Assembly (NCBI RefSeq): GCF_030766935.1
Contig: NZ_JASERL010000001.1
Span: 558,001 to 622,000 of the forward strand
Origin: Streptomyces sp. KL109B
GTDB taxonomy: Bacteria; Actinomycetota; Actinomycetes; Streptomycetales; Streptomycetaceae
Reading direction: 5' to 3'
DNA length: 64,000 nt
This document shows, piece by piece, positions 42,213 to 50,405 of this stretch. Under the pieces are notes generated by a model, which was given only the letters and a program-made list of their open reading frames with translations, ran no database searches and had not been told where the DNA came from. The position numbers were made by a program, and so were the translations under genes. Each line of letters begins with the position of its first letter. Position 1 is the first letter of the stretch.

Positions 42213-43787
42213 TCAGCACGGGGGCCTCAGTTCGTCGCGCATCGCCCGGCGGAGCCGGAGGGTGCCGGCGAGGCGCTGGAAGGCTTCCGTCCAGTAGGCG
42301 CCGGCGCCGGGGGCCGAGCCCTCGGGTTCGTCGACGGCGGCCGTGAGGCCGTCGAGGCGCGCGACCTCGTCGGGGTCCAGGCACCGCTCGGCGAGCCCCA
42401 TCACCCCGCTGAAGCTCCACGGGTAACTCCCCGCGTCCCGCGCGATGTTCAGCGCGTCGACCACGGCCCGCCCGAGCGGGCGCGCCCACGGCGTACCGCA
42501 CACGCCCAGCAGTTGGAACGCCTCGGACAGCCCGTGCGCCGCGATGAACTCCGCCACCCAGTCCGCCCGTTCCACCGCCGGCAGCGCCGCAAGCAGCTTC
42601 GACCGCTCGGCGAGCGACACCGCCCCCGGCCCCGCCGCGTCCGCCGCCGTCGGCGCCCCGAGCAGCGCCCGTGACCAGCCGATGTCCCGCTGCCGCACCG
42701 CCGCACGGCACCATGCGGCGTGCAGCTCCCCGCGCCAGTCGTCGGCGACCGGAAGCGCCACCACCTCCTCCGGAGCGCGCCCGCCGAACCTGGCCGGCCA
42801 GCGATCGAGCGGTGCCGCCTCCACCAACTGGCCCAGCCACCACGCCCTTTCACCCCGGCCCGCGGGCGGCTTCGCCACGACGCCGTCGCGCTCCATCGCC
42901 GCGTCGCACTCGTGCGGTGCCTCCACCACGATCGTTCCCGTCGCACGGTCGAGTGCCACGCAGGTCAGCGCCCGGTCCGCCATCCGCGCGGCGAGCGCCG
43001 AGCGGGGGAGCGCGGAGAGCAGCTCGGCCGCCGTGGCCCGTACGTTCTTGCTGCGGTCGGCCAACGCCTCTTCCAGGAACGGCTCGTCGGCGTCGCCGAG
43101 CCCCGTACGCAGCGAGTCGAGGAACATCAGGCGGTCCTCGGCGCGCTCCGTCCCCCAGGTCCCGGCGAGCAGCGTCCGGGCCGCGGCCGGGTCGTGCGCC
43201 CTGACGGTGGCCAGCAGTGCCACCCGCTCCGCGAACAGGCCCTCCTCCCAGCGCTTCAGGACCTGTTCCGTGTCCTGCGGTGCGGGCTGTGCGGGGCCTC
43301 CCGAGCCGGGTGCGGCGCGCAGCGCGAACTTCCAGTCCGGGTTGAGCCGGGCCAGCCACAGGGCGCGCGGCCCCGCGAACCTCAGGGCCCGCGGGCGCAG
43401 ATCGGTGCGGCCGCGCGCCGCGTCGAGCAGCGCGGGCAGCAGTTCGGGCGGGGGTGCGTAGCCGTGCGCGTTGGCCGTGGCCAGCCATTGCGGGAGCAGT
43501 TCGAGGAGGTCGGGGGCGGTGCTGCGGCGGGGGCCTGCGGCGGTTGAGCGGTCGGTGAGCAGCATGGCGAGGCGGTGCCGCGCCGCGGGTGGCAGCGGTG
43601 GGCGTGGGTCGTCCCCCGCGCGCTCCGGGGGTGCGGTGGCTGCGGCCGGGGTGAGGCCGGCCCTGCGGCGCACGGTGTGCACGGCGGCCTCGTCGAGGAG
43701 GGCGAGTGGGGGGCGGGCCGAGCGGCGCTCGGTGCCCAGCAGGGCGGCGCTGACCAGGTCGTCCCAGGTGGCGGTGGTGGTCGTCAT
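42213..43787 (-). CDS. DUF5691 family protein of the MoxR-vWA-SWIM system
   Basis: 524 aa, mostly alpha-helical. The N-terminal TWDDLVSAALLGTERR is typical of DUF5691. A central part has HEAT-like helices (FLEEALADRSKNVRATAAELLSALPRSALAARMADRAL). No catalytic motif is visible. It is the second gene of the arm led by the SWIM gene, with a 117-bp gap containing dispersed element copy 9. Its neighbours suggest a role as an adaptor or substrate in the MoxR complex. Confidence 0.88.
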   Translation of the reverse strand: MTTTTATWDDLVSAALLGTERRSARPPLALLDEAAVHTVRRRAGLTPAAATAPPERAGDDPRPPLPPAARHRLAMLLTDRSTAAGPRRSTAPDLLELLPQWLATANAHGYAPPPELLPALLDAARGRTDLRPRALRFAGPRALWLARLNPDWKFALRAAPGSGGPAQPAPQDTEQVLKRWEEGLFAERVALLATVRAHDPAAARTLLAGTWGTERAEDRLMFLDSLRTGLGDADEPFLEEALADRSKNVRATAAELLSALPRSALAARMADRALTCVALDRATGTIVVEAPHECDAAMERDGVVAKPPAGRGERAWWLGQLVEAAPLDRWPARFGGRAPEEVVALPVADDWRGELHAAWCRAAVRQRDIGWSRALLGAPTAADAAGPGAVSLAERSKLLAALPAVERADWVAEFIAAHGLSEAFQLLGVCGTPWARPLGRAVVDALNIARDAGSYPWSFSGVMGLAERCLDPDEVARLDGLTAAVDEPEGSAPGAGAYWTEAFQRLAGTLRLRRAMRDELRPPC

Positions 43788-43821
43788 GGGGTCCTCTCCG
43801 TGGTGCGCTGGTCGTGTGTCG

Positions 43822-43877
43822 TTACGGCCTCGGGGCTCCGCCCCGGACCCCGCGCCTCAATCGCCGGCGGGGCTTGA
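43822..43877 (+). repeat. Dispersed palindromic element, copy 9
   Basis: GTTACGGCCTCGGGGCTCCG through GGCGGGGCTTGA, between the SWIM and DUF5691 genes. Its left flank is shared with copy 7. Confidence 0.85.
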
Positions 43878-43904
43878 AATGCCTGGAGCGGGTGGGTGGG
43901 GGTG

Positions 43905-45311
43905 TCAGTGGACGGGGAGGACGTCAGACGTGTCGTCGGTCCATGTGGCCAGTGGGCGGAAGCCCGTGGGGCCGCATTCGCCGAAGACCGTGACGGGGGC
44001 GCCGGCCGAGACGGCGACCAGGCGCCACAGGCCGGGGGAGGCCGACGCGTGGGGAGTGAGGGGGATGGCGGATTCGGCGGTGGCGTCGGCCAGTTGCCAG
44101 TGCCCGTCCGGGGTGCGCGTCGGTATCACCTCCGCGAGCGTCACCGGCCAGGACTCCAGCCAGGGGTCGGCCGCGAGGGCCGTCCCGTAGGCGGCGAGGC
44201 CGGCGGTGACGTCAACTCCCTTGGGGCGTACGTCGTCGAGGGGCGGTGACGTGAACTGCTCGACGAGTTCCGCCCGGAGGGCCCCCGCCCCCGGGTACGC
44301 CGAGACCGCGGCGTCGAGCGTGCGCCCTGGTGGCAGGGCGAGTGCGGGGGCGCGGCCTGCGGCTCCGTAGGAGAGGAGCAGTACGGTGCGTGCGCTCTGG
44401 GCGCCGTACAACCAGATCCGGCGCGTGGTGAGGTGGCCGTCCGCCGTGTCGTGCTGGGACAGGACCAGCCAGTGGTCGCGCAGGGGCGGCTCCCGGTCCG
44501 CGGTCGGCAGACCCACGCGGGAGCGGACCGTCGCCGCCAGGTCCGCGGGCAGCGTCTCGCGGCGCAGCCAGCCCTGGTCGAGGAGGTGGAGCAGGGCGCA
44601 GGCCTCCAGGAGCCGGGCCGGCCAGCCGGAGCCGGATGCCGGGATCGCTCCCAATTCCCTTACGCGCGCGGCGAGTCCGGGTGCCTGCGCGTCGACCATG
44701 CGGGCGGCCGTCTCCTCCCACAGCCCGTATCCCGACTTCTCCGCTTGTGCGATGCCGCCGCGCAGCAGGTCGGCGAGGCGCTGTTCGAGCTCCGTGGCCC
44801 CCGCCGTGATCCGCTGGGCGCGGCGCTCGGCTCTGCGCCGCGCCGCTTCCGGGTCCGCCGGGGTCTCGGCCGGGCCCGGTGCCGACGGCGCGGTCCGCTG
44901 GGACTCGGCCCGCTCGCGCCGCTCGGTCAGCCATGGCTCGGCCCACTCCGGCGGCGACTGGCCCGCCGCCACCTGCGCGTCGCCGCCCGCCCAGAGCAGC
45001 AGCAGGCCGAGCGCGTGTTTGCACGGGAACTTGCGGCTCGGGCAGCTGCATTTGTACGCCGGGCCCGTCGAACCCGCGGCGCCGCCCCCGCCGATGTCCA
45101 CGACCGTCTGATACGGCTTGCTGCCGCTCCCCTTGCACAGTCCCCATACCGCCCCCTCGCCGGACTCGTCCGAATCCTTCGCGCCCGCGGAGCTCCCGGT
45201 CTGTGACCACGGCCCCGGCGCCCCGAGCTTGATTCCCGCCTTGCGTGACGCGGCGTCAGGTGCCAGTGCGAGCACCTGATCCGTCGTCCAGCGCACCCCC
45301 TGCTGATTCAT
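43905..45311 (-). CDS. SWIM zinc-finger protein of the MoxR-vWA-SWIM system
   Basis: 468 aa from the ATG at 45311. The SWIM finger CxCxnCxH is Cys88-Ser-Cys90...Cys97-Lys-His99 (KCSCPSRKFPCKHALGLLLL). The rest is helical with a C-terminal region rich in beta segments. SWIM fingers bind DNA or proteins; E. coli YehQ is a SWIM protein in a comparable yehLMPQ locus, by my recollection. A perfect DNA-damage-type promoter ends 7 nt before the ATG, so the message is probably leaderless, though GAGG lies close by. Confidence 0.9.
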   Translation of the reverse strand: MNQQGVRWTTDQVLALAPDAASRKAGIKLGAPGPWSQTGSSAGAKDSDESGEGAVWGLCKGSGSKPYQTVVDIGGGGAAGSTGPAYKCSCPSRKFPCKHALGLLLLWAGGDAQVAAGQSPPEWAEPWLTERRERAESQRTAPSAPGPAETPADPEAARRRAERRAQRITAGATELEQRLADLLRGGIAQAEKSGYGLWEETAARMVDAQAPGLAARVRELGAIPASGSGWPARLLEACALLHLLDQGWLRRETLPADLAATVRSRVGLPTADREPPLRDHWLVLSQHDTADGHLTTRRIWLYGAQSARTVLLLSYGAAGRAPALALPPGRTLDAAVSAYPGAGALRAELVEQFTSPPLDDVRPKGVDVTAGLAAYGTALAADPWLESWPVTLAEVIPTRTPDGHWQLADATAESAIPLTPHASASPGLWRLVAVSAGAPVTVFGECGPTGFRPLATWTDDTSDVLPVH

Positions 45312-45318
45312 GTCCTCG

Positions 45319-45341
45319 ACGGTAGGCCCCGCCACTGACAA
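45319..45341 (-). promoter_or_regulatory. PafBC-type DNA-damage promoter of the SWIM arm
   Basis: On the minus strand TTGTCAGTG (45341-45333), the 8-nt spacer GCGGGGCC, then TACCGT (45324-45319). This is a perfect match to TTGTCRGTG-N8-TANNNT, ending 7 nt before the SWIM start codon. Confidence 0.88.
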
Positions 45342-45414
45342 TCGCCCCGGCGAAAGTTCCGACAACTGCCCTGACCTGCGCAGATGTTGGCGCCGGAGTC
45401 GATTGTCAGTGGCG
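45330..45414. promoter_or_regulatory. 15-bp inverted repeat shared by both arms
   Basis: CGCCACTGACAATCG (45330-45344) and its exact complement (45400-45414), 55 bp apart. Each arm contains one TTGTCAGTG box pointing outward, so one regulator could control both operons. Confidence 0.9.
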
Positions 45415-45425
45415 TGGTGCACCGT
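45403..45425 (+). promoter_or_regulatory. PafBC-type promoter of the MoxR arm (imperfect -10)
   Basis: TTGTCAGTG (45403-45411), 8-nt spacer, then CACCGT (45420-45425), one base off TANNNT. The predicted start leaves a leader of about 90 nt to the MoxR ATG. Confidence 0.7.
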
Positions 45426-45521
45426 GGATTCCAGCACGCGACGAGAGCGGACGAGAGCTCGTCGTGATGGTTCGAGTTGCGCGAGTCGCGCGAATCGCGC
45501 GGGAGTTGGAGGGGGACGGCC

Positions 45522-46727
45522 ATGACCATTTCCGTCGAGAGCCAGGACGAGGGCCGGGACGAGAGCCAGGACGAGAGCCGGGACGAGAGCCGGGTCGTGA
45601 GTCAGGGCGCCAGTCAGGGCGCGGGGCACGGGGTGGGGCAGGGCGCGGACGCCGTGTTGCGGCCGCACGCCGAGGACGCGTTCGCGGAGGAACTGTCGGC
45701 GCTCGCCGCGCAGGACGACCGGCCGCGGCCGGCCCGCTGGCGGCTGTCGCCGTGGGCCGTCGCGACGTATCTGCTGGGCGGCACGCTGCCCGACGGCACC
45801 GTGATCTCACCGAAGTACGTGGGCCCGCGACGCATCGTCGAGGTCGCCGTGACGACGCTGGCGACCGACCGGGCGCTGCTGCTGCTCGGCGTGCCCGGCA
45901 CCGCCAAGACCTGGGTGTCCGAGCACCTCGCGGCCGCCGTGAGCGGGGACTCGACGCTGCTGGTGCAGGGCACGGCGGGGACGCCGGAGGAGGCCATCCG
46001 CTACGGCTGGAACTACGCGCAGTTGCTGGCCAACGGGCCGAGCAGGGACGCCCTCGTGCCCAGCCCCGTGATGCGGGCGATGGCGGAGGGGATGACCGCT
46101 CGGGTGGAGGAGCTGACGCGGATTCCAGCCGATGTGCAGGACACGTTGATCACGATTCTGTCCGAGAAGACCCTGCCGATACCGGAGTTGGGGCAGGAGG
46201 TGCAGGCCGTGCGCGGCTTCAACCTCATTGCCACGGCCAACGACCGGGACCGGGGCGTCAATGACCTGTCGAGCGCGCTGCGGCGCCGGTTCAACACGGT
46301 CGTGCTGCCGCTGCCCGCGAGCGTGGAGGCCGAGGTCGACATCGTCTCGCGCCGCGTCGACCAGGTCGGACGCGCGCTGGAGCTGCCCAGCGCGCCCGAC
46401 GGCATGGACGAGATCCGCCGGGTCGTCACCGTCTTCCGTGAGCTGCGGGACGGCGTCACGGAAGACGGGCGGACGAAGGTGAAGTCGCCGAGCGGCACAC
46501 TGTCGACCGCCGAGGCGATCTCCGTCGTCACCAACGGCCTCGCGCTGTCCGCCCACTTCGGGGACGGCGTGCTGCGCCCCTCCGACGTGGCCGCCGGAAT
46601 CCTCGGGGCCGTGGTGCGCGATCCGGCGGCGGACCGGGTCGTCTGGCAGGAGTACCTGGAGGCCGTGGTGCGCGAGCGCGACGGCTGGAAGGACTTCTAC
46701 CGGGCCTGCCGAGAGGTGAGCGCATGA
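45522..46727 (+). CDS. MoxR-family AAA+ ATPase (YehL-like)
   Basis: 401 aa from the ATG at 45522, with GGAGGGGGA 7 nt upstream. An acidic N-terminal repeat (ESQDEGRDESQD) is encoded by seven 12-bp units. The AAA+ core has Walker A GVPGTAKT (123-130), a Walker B region RVEELTRIPADVQDTL with EE in place of DE, and sensor 1 NLIATANDRDRG. ADVQDTLITILSEKTLPIPEL is typical of the YehL branch of MoxR ATPases, which act as chaperone-like remodelers with vWA partners. The stop overlaps the next ATG. Confidence 0.93.
   Translation: MTISVESQDEGRDESQDESRDESRVVSQGASQGAGHGVGQGADAVLRPHAEDAFAEELSALAAQDDRPRPARWRLSPWAVATYLLGGTLPDGTVISPKYVGPRRIVEVAVTTLATDRALLLLGVPGTAKTWVSEHLAAAVSGDSTLLVQGTAGTPEEAIRYGWNYAQLLANGPSRDALVPSPVMRAMAEGMTARVEELTRIPADVQDTLITILSEKTLPIPELGQEVQAVRGFNLIATANDRDRGVNDLSSALRRRFNTVVLPLPASVEAEVDIVSRRVDQVGRALELPSAPDGMDEIRRVVTVFRELRDGVTEDGRTKVKSPSGTLSTAEAISVVTNGLALSAHFGDGVLRPSDVAAGILGAVVRDPAADRVVWQEYLEAVVRERDGWKDFYRACREVSA
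45537..45620 (+). repeat. 12-bp coding repeat at the MoxR N-terminus
   Basis: Seven units of the form GAGAGCC(A/G)GGAC, giving acidic tetrapeptides. The last two units have diverged. Confidence 0.8.
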
Positions 46728-49090
46728 CGACATCGACCGCGGCGGCCCCGTCGAAGGCATCGGGCGCGGGGCCCGTGCTGCTCGGAGTGCGGCATCATGG
46801 CCCCGGCTCCGCGCGCGCCGTGCGCTCCGCGCTCGATGCCGCCGAGCCGCGGATCGTACTGATCGAGGGCCCGCCGGAGGCCGACGCTCTCGTGCCGCTC
46901 GCCGAAGAGGCCGACATGCGGCCGCCGGTCGCGCTGCTCGCGCACGTCGTGGACGAGCCGGGAAGGTCGGCGTTCTGGCCGTTCGCCGAGTTCTCGCCCG
47001 AATGGGTCGCGATCCAATGGGCGTTGGCGCGCGGGGTGCCGGTGCGGTTCATCGACCTGCCGGCCGCGCACAGCCTCGCGCTGCGCGCCGAGGACGAGGA
47101 CGAGGACGAGGTGGACGGCGACGGCGACGCCGCGTCGGAGGACCCCGCAGCCGCGGACTCCGAGGCCGAGGTATCCGTGCGCGTCGATCCCCTGCGCGTC
47201 CTCGCCGAGACCGCCGGGTACGACGACGCGGAGCGCTGGTGGGAGGACGTCGTCGAGCACCGGGGCGGTGACGTGTTCGAGGTCCTCGGCGAGGCGATGG
47301 GCGCGCTGCGGGAGACGTGCGGCGACGGCGGGTACGCGCGCGATGTGCCGCGCGAGGCGTACATGCGGCTCCAAGTGCGGGCGGCACAGCGGGAGTTCGG
47401 TGGTGACGTGGCGGTCGTGTGCGGGGCGTGGCACGTGCCCGCGCTGCGGCAGAAGACCACCGTCGCCGCCGACCGCGCCCTGCTCAAGGGCCTGCCGAAG
47501 GCCAAGGTCGACATGACGTGGGTGCCGTGGACGCACCGTCGGCTCGCGCGCGCCAGTGGATACGGGGCGGGGATCGAGTCGCCCGGCTGGTACGGGCATC
47601 TGTTCAGCGCGCCCGACCGGCCCGTGGAGCGCTGGCTGACCAAGGTCGCCGGGCTGCTGCGCGCGGAGGACCGCATCGTGTCCTCCGCCCATGTCATCGA
47701 GGCCGTCCGCCTCGCGGAGACCCTCGCCGTCATGCGCGGGCGGCCACTCGCGGGGCTGACCGAGACCACGGACGCGGTGCGGGCCGTGCTGTGCGAGGGC
47801 TCGGACGTACCGCTCGCGCTCATCCACGACAAGCTGGTGGTGGGCGACGTACTGGGGGAGGTGCCCGAGGCCTCGCCCGCCGTGCCGTTGCAGCGGGACC
47901 TCACGCGGCAGCAGCGTTCCCTGCGGCTCAAACCCGCCGCCGCGGAGAAGGAGTTGGACCTCGACCTACGGGGCGACACCGACGCCGCCCGAAGCCGACT
48001 GCTGCACCGGCTGCGGCTCCTCGGCGTCGCCTGGGGCGAGCCGGCGAGATCGGCGCGCGGTTCCACGGGCACGTTCCGCGAGTCGTGGCGGCTGCGCTGG
48101 GAGCCGGAGCTGTCCGTGCGGGTCGCCGAGGCCGGGGTGTGGGGGACGACGGTGCTCGCGGCCGCGACCGCCAAGGCCGAGTCGGACGCGATCTCCGCCT
48201 CGGCGCTCGCCGACGTGACCGCGCTCGCCGAACGGTGCCTGCGCGCCGGGCTCCCGGACGCGCTGCCCGTGGTGATGCGGGTCCTCGCCGACCGCGCCGC
48301 GCTCGACGCGGACGTCGGCCACCTCGCGGGCGCCCTGCCCGCCCTGGTCCGCGCGCTGCGCTACGGCGACGTGCGCGGCACCGACACCGGAGCCCTCGCC
48401 GACGTGGCGGCGGGCCTCGCCGAGCGGGTCTTCGTCGGCCTGCCCCCGGCGTGCGCGGCGCTCGACGCGGACGCGGCCGACGAGATGCGCGGCCATGTCG
48501 ACGCCGTGCACTCGGCCGTCGCGCTCCTGGAGGACGCCGGGGTGCGCGAGCGCTGGCGGAGCGTGCTGCGCGTGCTCGCGGAGCGGGACGGGGTGGCCGG
48601 AGTGGTCCGGGGACGGTGCGCGCGTGTACTGCTCGACGAGGGCGTGCTCGACGAGGATGACGCGGCCCGCCTGATGAGCCTCGCCCTGTCGCCCGGCACC
48701 GCACCGGTCGAGGCGGCGGCGTGGATCGAGGGATTCGTCGGTGGGGGCTCGGGCGGCGGGCTGCTCCTGGTGCACGACGAGCGGCTTTTGGCGCTGGTCG
48801 ACGCGTGGCTGAAGGGGGTGCCGGGGGACGCGTTCACGGACGTACTGCCGCTGCTGCGGCGCACGTTCTCGGCGTACGAGCCCGGCGTGCGGCGGACCTT
48901 GGGCGAGTTGGTGCGGCGCGGGCCCTCCGGGAGCGGGGCGTCCGCGCTCGCAGGCGGGCCGAGCGGCTTCGGCGAGGAACTGGACGCGGAGCGGGCGGAC
49001 GCGGTGCTGCCGGTGCTGCGCCTCCTGCTGGGGGACCCCGCCGGCGGCCATGGCGAGAGCGGCAACAACCTTGAGGGGGCGGTGGCATGA
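46724..49090 (+). CDS. DUF5682 protein with TraB/Tiki-like GxxH motifs
   Basis: 788 aa, overlapping both neighbours by 4 bp. The N-terminal third has G21-V-R-H24 (LLGVRHHGPGSARAV), Glu48 in VLIEGPPEAD, the PREAYMRLQVRAAQREF stretch and G234-A-W-H237 (VVCGAWHVPAL). Two GxxH motifs with a glutamate and an RE-x-YM segment are the signature of the TraB/PrgY/Tiki/EreA metallohydrolase-like superfamily. This is my inference, not the Pfam description. The remaining ~500 residues are helical and Ala/Leu-rich, possibly repeat scaffolds. It probably works with the MoxR ATPase and vWA protein. Confidence 0.88.
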   Translation: MTTSTAAAPSKASGAGPVLLGVRHHGPGSARAVRSALDAAEPRIVLIEGPPEADALVPLAEEADMRPPVALLAHVVDEPGRSAFWPFAEFSPEWVAIQWALARGVPVRFIDLPAAHSLALRAEDEDEDEVDGDGDAASEDPAAADSEAEVSVRVDPLRVLAETAGYDDAERWWEDVVEHRGGDVFEVLGEAMGALRETCGDGGYARDVPREAYMRLQVRAAQREFGGDVAVVCGAWHVPALRQKTTVAADRALLKGLPKAKVDMTWVPWTHRRLARASGYGAGIESPGWYGHLFSAPDRPVERWLTKVAGLLRAEDRIVSSAHVIEAVRLAETLAVMRGRPLAGLTETTDAVRAVLCEGSDVPLALIHDKLVVGDVLGEVPEASPAVPLQRDLTRQQRSLRLKPAAAEKELDLDLRGDTDAARSRLLHRLRLLGVAWGEPARSARGSTGTFRESWRLRWEPELSVRVAEAGVWGTTVLAAATAKAESDAISASALADVTALAERCLRAGLPDALPVVMRVLADRAALDADVGHLAGALPALVRALRYGDVRGTDTGALADVAAGLAERVFVGLPPACAALDADAADEMRGHVDAVHSAVALLEDAGVRERWRSVLRVLAERDGVAGVVRGRCARVLLDEGVLDEDDAARLMSLALSPGTAPVEAAAWIEGFVGGGSGGGLLLVHDERLLALVDAWLKGVPGDAFTDVLPLLRRTFSAYEPGVRRTLGELVRRGPSGSGASALAGGPSGFGEELDAERADAVLPVLRLLLGDPAGGHGESGNNLEGAVA

Positions 49091-50334
49091 CCGACACGAC
49101 GACCGGCACGACGAGCGACACGACGAGCGACACGACGAGCGACACGACGACCGGCACGGACGAGCGGCTGCGGCGCTGGCGGCTCGTACTCGGCGGGGAG
49201 GACGCGGACGGCACCGGGTGCGGGCTCGCCGGGCAGGACGCGGCGATGGACGGCGCCCTCGCCGCGCTCTACGGCTCGGGCGGCGGCGGCAAGCAGCAGG
49301 GCGGCGGCAGCCGCAGCGCAGGGCTCGGGGCGTCCGCGCCGGCCGTGGCCCGCTGGCTCGGCGACATCCGGACCTACTTCCCGTCCTCCGTCGTCCAGGT
49401 CATGCAGCGGGACGCCATCGACCGGCTCGGCCTGTCCACGCTGCTGCTCGAACCGGAGATGCTGGAGGCGGTCGACGCGGACGTGCACCTGGTCGGCACG
49501 CTGCTCTCGCTCAACAAGGCGATGCCCGAGACGACGAAGGAGACGGCGCGCGCCGTCGTGCGCAAGGTCGTCGAGGACCTGGAGAAGAAGCTCGCGACGC
49601 GCACCCGCGCCACCCTCACCGGCGCCCTCGACCGCAGCGCTCGCGTCCAGCGGCCCCGCCACCGCGACATCGACTGGCACCGCACGATCGCGGCCAACCT
49701 CAAGCACTACCTGCCCGAGTACCGCACGGTCGTGCCCGAGCGGCTCATCGGATACGGCCGCGCCGCGCAGTCCGTGAAGAAGGAGGTCGTCCTCTGCATC
49801 GACCAGTCCGGCTCGATGGCGGCGTCCGTCGTCTACGCCTCCGTCTTCGGCGCGGTGCTCGCCTCCATGCGCTCGATAGCGACCCGGCTCGTCGTCTTCG
49901 ACACGGCCGTCGTGGACCTGACGGACCAGCTCGACGACCCGGTCGACGTCCTGTTCGGCACCCAGCTCGGCGGCGGCACCGACATCAACCGGGCGCTCGC
50001 GTACTGCCAGTCGCAGATAACCCGCCCCTCCGAGACCGTCGTCGTGCTCATCTCCGACCTCTACGAAGGAGGCATCCGCAACGAGATGCTGAAGCGGGTC
50101 GCCGCGATGAAGGCGTCCGGCGTGCAGTTCGTGACGCTGCTCGCGCTGTCCGACGAGGGCGCGCCCGCCTACGACCGGGAGCACGCGGCGGCGCTCGCGG
50201 GCCTCGGCGCGCCGGCCTTCGCCTGCACCCCCGATTTGTTCCCCGACGTCATGGCCGCGGCCATCGAGAAACGCCCCCTTCCGATACCGGACGCGACATC
50301 GGATAAGGGTGCAGCTCCCGCGAACCGGATATGA
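49087..50334 (+). CDS. vWA (MIDAS) domain protein of the MoxR system (YehP-like)
   Basis: 415 aa. The N-terminus is a Thr/Ser/Asp-rich repeat. A helical middle part (90-230) leads to a von Willebrand A domain with a complete metal-ion site: Asp239-Gln-Ser-Gly-Ser243 (CIDQSGSMAAS), the Thr of GGGTDINRAL and the Asp of LISDLYEGG. vWA proteins paired with MoxR ATPases usually act as adaptors or in metal insertion. It is the last gene of the MoxR arm. Confidence 0.93.
   Translation: MTDTTTGTTSDTTSDTTSDTTTGTDERLRRWRLVLGGEDADGTGCGLAGQDAAMDGALAALYGSGGGGKQQGGGSRSAGLGASAPAVARWLGDIRTYFPSSVVQVMQRDAIDRLGLSTLLLEPEMLEAVDADVHLVGTLLSLNKAMPETTKETARAVVRKVVEDLEKKLATRTRATLTGALDRSARVQRPRHRDIDWHRTIAANLKHYLPEYRTVVPERLIGYGRAAQSVKKEVVLCIDQSGSMAASVVYASVFGAVLASMRSIATRLVVFDTAVVDLTDQLDDPVDVLFGTQLGGGTDINRALAYCQSQITRPSETVVVLISDLYEGGIRNEMLKRVAAMKASGVQFVTLLALSDEGAPAYDREHAAALAGLGAPAFACTPDLFPDVMAAAIEKRPLPIPDATSDKGAAPANRI
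49101..49160 (+). repeat. 12-bp coding repeat at the vWA N-terminus
   Basis: Five units, three identical (GAGCGACACGAC) flanked by GACCGGCACG(A). Translated as SDTT/TGTT tetrapeptides. Confidence 0.82.
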
Positions 50335-50405
50335 GTACCCATCGGTAGCACGGGGCACAGGGGGCTTGCGTCGCCTCCCTCGTCCCGTGCGAGGATTCGG
50401 CCACC

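Noticed and set aside
45477..45521. Upstream ATG start for the MoxR gene at 45477
   Set aside because: No ribosome site and Arg/Ser-rich composition; the ATG at 45522 has GGAGGGGGA at good spacing.
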